From NCBI GenBank assembly GCA_947500035.1, contig CANMQP010000007.1, forward strand, positions 496,001 to 560,000: 64,000 bases of DNA, written 5' to 3'. The position numbers and the translations under genes are program-made. Under the pieces are notes generated by a model that saw only the letters and a program-made list of their open reading frames with translations, made no database searches and had not been told where the DNA came from. Below, piece by piece: positions 59,694 to 64,000 of the stretch (within the stretch, counting starts at the first letter, position 1; each line of letters begins with the position of its first letter). Source of the stretch: an uncultured Kiloniellaceae bacterium (GTDB lineage Bacteria; Pseudomonadota; Alphaproteobacteria; Kiloniellales; Kiloniellaceae).

Positions 59694-60125
59694 ATGACCA
59701 GCGAAAACAAGAGTCACGGACGGCGCGACGATGATGGCGCGCTCATTTTCCAGAACGATACCGGCGCACAGGAATCCATGGGCTACATGGCGCGGGTCTT
59801 TCCCGAGCACACCGATGTTCTGCTGACCATAGGGCCGCAGCACCGCAACCGGCGGAACGTTCTGCATGGCGGCATCATCGTGACCGTGATGGACTCCGCC
59901 TGCGGCTATGCCTGCAGCCGCCACGCCGCCGAGGACGCGGGTATTCCTTTTGTTACGGTCTCCCTCACGACCAATTTCGTCGCCCCGGTCGCCGAGGGCA
60001 CCATCCGCGCCACCGGGCGCGTGACCGGCGGCGGTTACAAGACACTCTTCTGCGAAGCCGAGGTGCGCAGCGAGGACGATCGCCTCATCGCCACAGCAAC
60101 CGGCGTCTTCAAACGCTCGAAGTAG
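59694..60125 (+). CDS. PaaI-family hotdog thioesterase
   Basis: 143 aa hotdog fold with the family motif HRNRRNVLHGGIIVTVMDSA. It hydrolyses acyl-CoA esters, so it would rescue CoA in this pathway. 12 bases after the dehydrogenase and 7 before the hydratase. Confidence 0.92.
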   Translation: MTSENKSHGRRDDDGALIFQNDTGAQESMGYMARVFPEHTDVLLTIGPQHRNRRNVLHGGIIVTVMDSACGYACSRHAAEDAGIPFVTVSLTTNFVAPVAEGTIRATGRVTGGGYKTLFCEAEVRSEDDRLIATATGVFKRSK

Positions 60126-60132
60126 AAACGGC

Positions 60133-60936
60133 ATGATCGAAACCAGGAAAGAGGGCGCGGTCCTCATCGTCGTCAATAGCGACCCGGGCACACGCAATGC
60201 CCTGGCACCGGAGTTCTACAGGGGTTTCCGCGAGCTGCTCGAAGACGCGGGCACAGATACCTCGGTTGCCGCCATCGTCCTGACCGGCGCGGGAGGTTTC
60301 TTCTGCTCCGGCGGCAATCTGACCGTGCTCAAGGAACGCACGAAGATGCCGGAAAGCGGGCGGCGCCAGGGCATCGATAAACTGCACAGCCTGATCACCG
60401 CCATGCGCGCCTGCCCGAAGCCCATCATCGCGGCGATCGAAGGCGGGGCGGCCGGGGCCGGTGTTTCCATGGCCATGGCCTGCGACATGATCGTTGCCGC
60501 CAGAGACGCCTATTTTTCCGTGGCCTACGTCAAGATCGGTCTGACGCCGGACGGCGGCGCCACTGCCTTCCTCGCGCGCAATCTACCGCGCCAATTGGTC
60601 AGCGAGCTCTGCCTGACCGGCGACCGGATCGGTGTACAGCGGCTTTACGACCTGGGCACGATCAACCGGATCGTGGAGACGGGCGAGGCTCTGAACAGCG
60701 CTTTAGAGATTGCCCGGCGTCTGGCCCAAGGGCCTGCGGGTGCCATGGCGCGCATCAAGCAGCTCGTTGACAGCGGCGCGACCGCCACGTTGGACGAACA
60801 GCTCGAACTGGAAGCCCAGTCCATGGCCGCCTCGTTTGGTACAGCTGAGGGCGCCGAGGGCATTGCCGCCTTTCTGGAAAAACGTAAACCCCGCTTTCGC
60901 CCGATGGCGGACGACGAGGCCGGAGACCCCACCTGA
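60133..60936 (+). CDS. Enoyl-CoA hydratase/isomerase family protein
   Basis: 267 aa crotonase fold. The CoA site is GAGGFFCSGGNLTVLKERT and the helix-loop AAIEGGAAGAGVSMAMACDM. The usual second Glu region reads KIGLTPDGGATAFLAR, with Asp rather than Glu, as in isomerase-like and oxepin-CoA-type members. Ends one base into the next gene's start (TGATG). Confidence 0.9.
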   Translation: MIETRKEGAVLIVVNSDPGTRNALAPEFYRGFRELLEDAGTDTSVAAIVLTGAGGFFCSGGNLTVLKERTKMPESGRRQGIDKLHSLITAMRACPKPIIAAIEGGAAGAGVSMAMACDMIVAARDAYFSVAYVKIGLTPDGGATAFLARNLPRQLVSELCLTGDRIGVQRLYDLGTINRIVETGEALNSALEIARRLAQGPAGAMARIKQLVDSGATATLDEQLELEAQSMAASFGTAEGAEGIAAFLEKRKPRFRPMADDEAGDPT

Positions 60937-61943
60937 TGCCGGACAGCACGCTCCCCCTGACCTACAAAACCGCAGCCACGGAGCTCTTCGGCATCCGCCT
61001 GCCCATCGTCGCGGGCGGTCTGCAATGGCTCGCCAACGCCGACTATGTTTCGGCGGCGGGCCGGGCCGGAATCATCGGTTTCATCACCGCCGCCAGCTTC
61101 CCAGACATTGCATCTCTGCGCGATGAGATCCGCAAGTGCCGGGATCTCTGCGACGGCGCGCCCTTTGGAGTCAACGTCTCCATGCTGCCCAAGCTGGTGC
61201 AGGGCGAGCGGACCAACGAGATCTTCGATCTGATCGTCGAGGAGGGCGTGCGTTTCGTCGAAACCTCGGGCCGCAATCCCGAACCTTATCTTCCACCGCT
61301 GAAGGCCGCCGGTGTCGTCGTCCTGCATAAAGTTCCGGCCGTGCGTTATGCGGCCAAAGCACAGTCGGTCGGCGTGGATGCGGTTTCCATTGTCGGGGCG
61401 GAATGCGGCGGCCATCCGGGTCTGGATGTGATCGGCAGCTTCGTCCAGAGCGCCATGGCGGACGAACAGATCGATATTCCCTACCTGATCGGCGGCGGCG
61501 TCGGCACCGGAACCCAGGTGATCGCGGCGCTTGCCATGGGCGCGGCGGGCGTGGTGGTCGGCACCCGCTTTACCATCGCCAAGGAAATCTGGGCGCACGA
61601 GGGCTACAAGCTGCGCCTGATCGACGCCAGCGAACGCGACACCACCATGATCATGCAGTCCGTGCGCAACACCGTGCGGGCCCTGCGCAACGAGACCACC
61701 GAGATCGTCGCGAAGATCGAGGCGGAACAGGACGAGGTCACGATCCAGGATCTGATTCCCTATGTCTCCGGCAAGATCGGCAAACAAGCTTACGAAACCG
61801 GCGACTGCACGCGCGGCCTGCTCTCGGTCGGACAGTCGGTGGTCTTCGCCGATGCCATCGAACCGCTGGCGGATATCGTGCGCCGCTTCGAGCAGGAAAT
61901 GCGCAAGGCCTCTTCGAGGCTGAACGCAATCTCGGCAGGCTAG
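60936..61943 (+). CDS. Nitronate monooxygenase / 2-nitropropane dioxygenase family flavoprotein
   Basis: 335 aa TIM barrel binding FMN. Marks: RLPIVAGGLQWLANADYVSA, IVGAECGGHPG and YLIGGGVGTGTQVIAALAMG. Members oxidise nitronates, but related enzymes act as enoyl-CoA or quinone reductases, and its place in an acyl-CoA operon favours a CoA substrate. Last gene of the operon. Confidence 0.9.
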   Translation: MPDSTLPLTYKTAATELFGIRLPIVAGGLQWLANADYVSAAGRAGIIGFITAASFPDIASLRDEIRKCRDLCDGAPFGVNVSMLPKLVQGERTNEIFDLIVEEGVRFVETSGRNPEPYLPPLKAAGVVVLHKVPAVRYAAKAQSVGVDAVSIVGAECGGHPGLDVIGSFVQSAMADEQIDIPYLIGGGVGTGTQVIAALAMGAAGVVVGTRFTIAKEIWAHEGYKLRLIDASERDTTMIMQSVRNTVRALRNETTEIVAKIEAEQDEVTIQDLIPYVSGKIGKQAYETGDCTRGLLSVGQSVVFADAIEPLADIVRRFEQEMRKASSRLNAISAG

Positions 61944-62020
61944 AACACCGGAAAATCCTTCCGCAAATTGCCCTAATGGCTCCACAGTTGGGCCTTAATT
62001 CCTGACGACACTCCCGCCCC

Positions 62021-62737
62021 ATGGGAATTAAACGACGCAGCTTTTTAGCTGGCGGATTGAGCCTCGCCGCGCTCTCGGGCTGGGCCTATCTGGAACGCAA
62101 AAGCATCGGCCGCGCTGCTCCCTTGGTGCAGGCGGAACTGAAGCAGGCTCTCTCCGGTCCGCCGGAACGCTACGCGGCTGCGCCACTGCCGGAACCCGAC
62201 GCGTGGAGCAGCCAGCTGGTCGTCGCCGCCGAGACACAGATCGGCAAAACCGTCAGCTACGACCCGGCCTATGTGCGCATCGCTTACCCCAGCGGCGATA
62301 TTCCCATCGAGCGCGGCGTCTGCACCGATGTCATCATCCGCGCCTACCGCGACGCCTTCGCCCTGGACCTGCAACGCCTGGTGCACGAGGACATGCGCAG
62401 CGACTTCGCCGCCTATCCGAAACTCTGGAATCTCAAAGGCCCCGACCGCAACATCGACCATCGGCGTGTGCCCAACCTGGCAACCTACTTCACCCGCCAG
62501 GGCGCGGCGCTCTCAAAGTCGAAAAGACCGGAAGACTACCTGCCCGGCGACGTCGTGACCTACGTCTTTCCCAACAACCGCACCCACATCGCCATTGTCA
62601 GCGCCCACGCCAGCCCGGACGGCAAACGCCCGCTGATCATCCACAACGCCGGCTTCGGGACCCGCCGCAACGACATGCTCTTCTCCAACCGCATCACCGG
62701 CCACTTCCGCTTCCCGCCACCACCGACCATAGGATGA
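62021..62737 (+). CDS. DUF1287 exported protein
   Basis: 238 aa. The leader IKRRSFLAGGLSLAALSGWA has a twin-Arg pattern. The family core is SYDPAYVRIAYPSGDIPIER, then GVCTDVIIRAYRDAF and DRNIDHRRVPNLATYF. A Cys and two His suggest an NlpC/P60-like cysteine peptidase or amidase, which is not proven for the family. Confidence 0.9.
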   Translation: MGIKRRSFLAGGLSLAALSGWAYLERKSIGRAAPLVQAELKQALSGPPERYAAAPLPEPDAWSSQLVVAAETQIGKTVSYDPAYVRIAYPSGDIPIERGVCTDVIIRAYRDAFALDLQRLVHEDMRSDFAAYPKLWNLKGPDRNIDHRRVPNLATYFTRQGAALSKSKRPEDYLPGDVVTYVFPNNRTHIAIVSAHASPDGKRPLIIHNAGFGTRRNDMLFSNRITGHFRFPPPPTIG

Positions 62738-62805
62738 GCTGCACAGATATCCGCCAAATGTGATATGGCTGTTTCGACAAACAGCCGTAACGCATAGGAA
62801 CACGG

Positions 62806-63813
62806 ATGAAGCGGATCATTCTCCTCGCGAGCTTCGCCGCAGCGCTCACCATCTTCAATGACACCGCCTGGGCGTCCGTCAAGCTGGAAGGCTGGTTGAT
62901 CGCTCAGGAGGCCTGCATCGCGTCCAAGTCGCTGCGGGGTTCGAGTGGCGAAGAATTGGAGCCGGGACGGGCTTATGTTCTGCGGGGTCAGAACCGCACG
63001 GACGACCCCAGCCACTATCTGGTCCGCCTCGGTGAAAGCGGCAACAGCGACAGATGGGTCCGAATCGATTGCGGCTTTCATGTCGTCCGTGCCGATGGCA
63101 AGACCATAGGTGAAGCGGGAGAGGACAGCGGCACTGATGGTGGCGATGTCATCGCAAGAAAAATACCGCTCCTGCTGGCCGTCTCCTGGCAACCCGCCTT
63201 TTGTGAAACCCGCCCCAGGCAAAGGGAGTGCCGCAATCAGCACGAAGGCCGTTTCGACGCGTCACACTTCACGCTCCACGGCCTCTGGCCGCAGCCGCGC
63301 GAGAATGTTTACTGCGACGTCAGCGCGCGCCTGAAACGCGACGATAAAGACCGGCGCTGGGACTGGCTGCCCCTGCTCGATCTGGAAGCCTCGACGCGGA
63401 ACGAGCTGAAAAAAGTTATGCCCGGAACAGCATCTTTCCTGCATCGTCATGAATGGGTGAAACACGGCACCTGCTATTCGGAAGACCCGGAGACGTATTA
63501 CCGGGATTCACTTCGCATGATGGCGCAGCTCAATGGATCGGAGGTACAGGAACTATTTGTGGCAAATGTCGGTCAAAACGTTTCCGCAAAAGCCATCCGT
63601 GACGCCTTCGAGGCTGCCTTCGGACAGGGCAGCGGCAAGCGTGTGCAGGTGACCTGCCGGGATGACGGCAACCGCCGTCTCATCACGGAACTGAAGATCC
63701 ACCTGGGCGGCCCGCTCGCGGAACCCACAAGCTTCGCCGACGCCCTGCGCGCGGGCGAAAAAACCGCGCAGGGCTGCAGCGGCGGGATCGTGGATCCGGT
63801 CGGCCTGCAATAA
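62806..63813 (+). CDS. Secreted ribonuclease T2 family protein
   Basis: 335 aa with a signal peptide (RIILLASFAAALTIFNDTAWA). Residues 24-105 form an extra N-terminal domain of no recognised type. The RNase part has both active-site motifs, FTLHGLWPQ and HEWVKHGTC. These enzymes cut RNA in the periplasm or medium, likely for nutrient recovery. It starts 68 bases after the DUF1287 gene. Confidence 0.93.
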   Translation: MKRIILLASFAAALTIFNDTAWASVKLEGWLIAQEACIASKSLRGSSGEELEPGRAYVLRGQNRTDDPSHYLVRLGESGNSDRWVRIDCGFHVVRADGKTIGEAGEDSGTDGGDVIARKIPLLLAVSWQPAFCETRPRQRECRNQHEGRFDASHFTLHGLWPQPRENVYCDVSARLKRDDKDRRWDWLPLLDLEASTRNELKKVMPGTASFLHRHEWVKHGTCYSEDPETYYRDSLRMMAQLNGSEVQELFVANVGQNVSAKAIRDAFEAAFGQGSGKRVQVTCRDDGNRRLITELKIHLGGPLAEPTSFADALRAGEKTAQGCSGGIVDPVGLQ

Positions 63814-63840
63814 CCAACCGGATCTTTAATCTCTTGAGAA

Positions 63841-64000
<160 letters not shown>

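Noticed and set aside
57621-60197. 858-codon open frame antisense to the acyl-CoA dehydrogenases
   Set aside because: Same effect: three well-supported genes lie on the other strand.

Overview
The window (64,000 bases, mostly GC-rich) looks like chromosomal DNA of an alphaproteobacterium, probably Rhodospirillales in the broad sense. This rests on the thrS-infC-rpmI-rplT-pheS-pheT order, the style of the housekeeping proteins, the DUF1523/AAA locus and the TPP-controlled thiCOSGE operon. No phage, CRISPR array or intact insertion sequence was found. Species assignment is not possible from the sequence alone.

Layout. 1-8.4 kb: the end of a secreted pentapeptide-repeat protein, then the translation cluster thrS, infC, rpmI, rplT, pheS, pheT. 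Three 80-bp double-hairpin repeats sit between thrS and infC, and infC appears to start at a rare ATA codon. 8.5-14.3 kb: accessory genes (a beta-propeller-like protein, a PEP-CTERM protein, a BLUF blue-light sensor, a second PEP-CTERM-like protein) around lepA. 14.7-16.2 kb: a FetAB-type ABC exporter. 16.9 kb: tRNA-Ser(GGA). 17.2-22.2 kb: dabB-dabA (energy-coupled inorganic carbon uptake) with a divergent LysR regulator. 22.5-26.8 kb: an RND efflux adaptor and pump. 26.9-29.5 kb: an ECF sigma factor overlapping a gene that joins an anti-sigma-like N-terminus to a von Willebrand A domain. 29.8-31.9 kb: an ornithine-cyclodeaminase-family enzyme with a divergent LysR regulator.

32.5-39.3 kb holds the most interesting locus: a tight six-gene minus-strand operon encoding a long coiled-coil protein, a protein of unknown function, a AAA+ ATPase, another large protein of unknown function, a two-helix membrane protein and a DUF1523 membrane protein. 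No function is known to me for this set. A membrane-associated AAA+ remodelling machine is the simplest hypothesis.

39.5-46.7 kb: a sulfotransferase, a 287-bp MITE-like inverted-repeat element, a ChaN/DUF2798/GST operon, a GIY-YIG protein, an aldo/keto reductase, a Gfo/Idh/MocA oxidoreductase and a LysE-type exporter. 46.75-51.4 kb: a TPP riboswitch and thiC-thiO-thiS-thiG-thiE. 51.5-55 kb: an IclR regulator, two secreted cupins and a secreted unknown protein, divergent from a TetR regulator with a candidate operator. 55.2-62 kb: a fatty-acid/acyl-CoA degradation operon (fused enoyl-CoA hydratase/hydroxyacyl-CoA dehydrogenase, two different acyl-CoA dehydrogenases, thioesterase, enoyl-CoA hydratase, nitronate monooxygenase family). 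62-64 kb: a secreted DUF1287 protein, a secreted RNase T2 and the C-terminus of a thiolase running in from the right edge.
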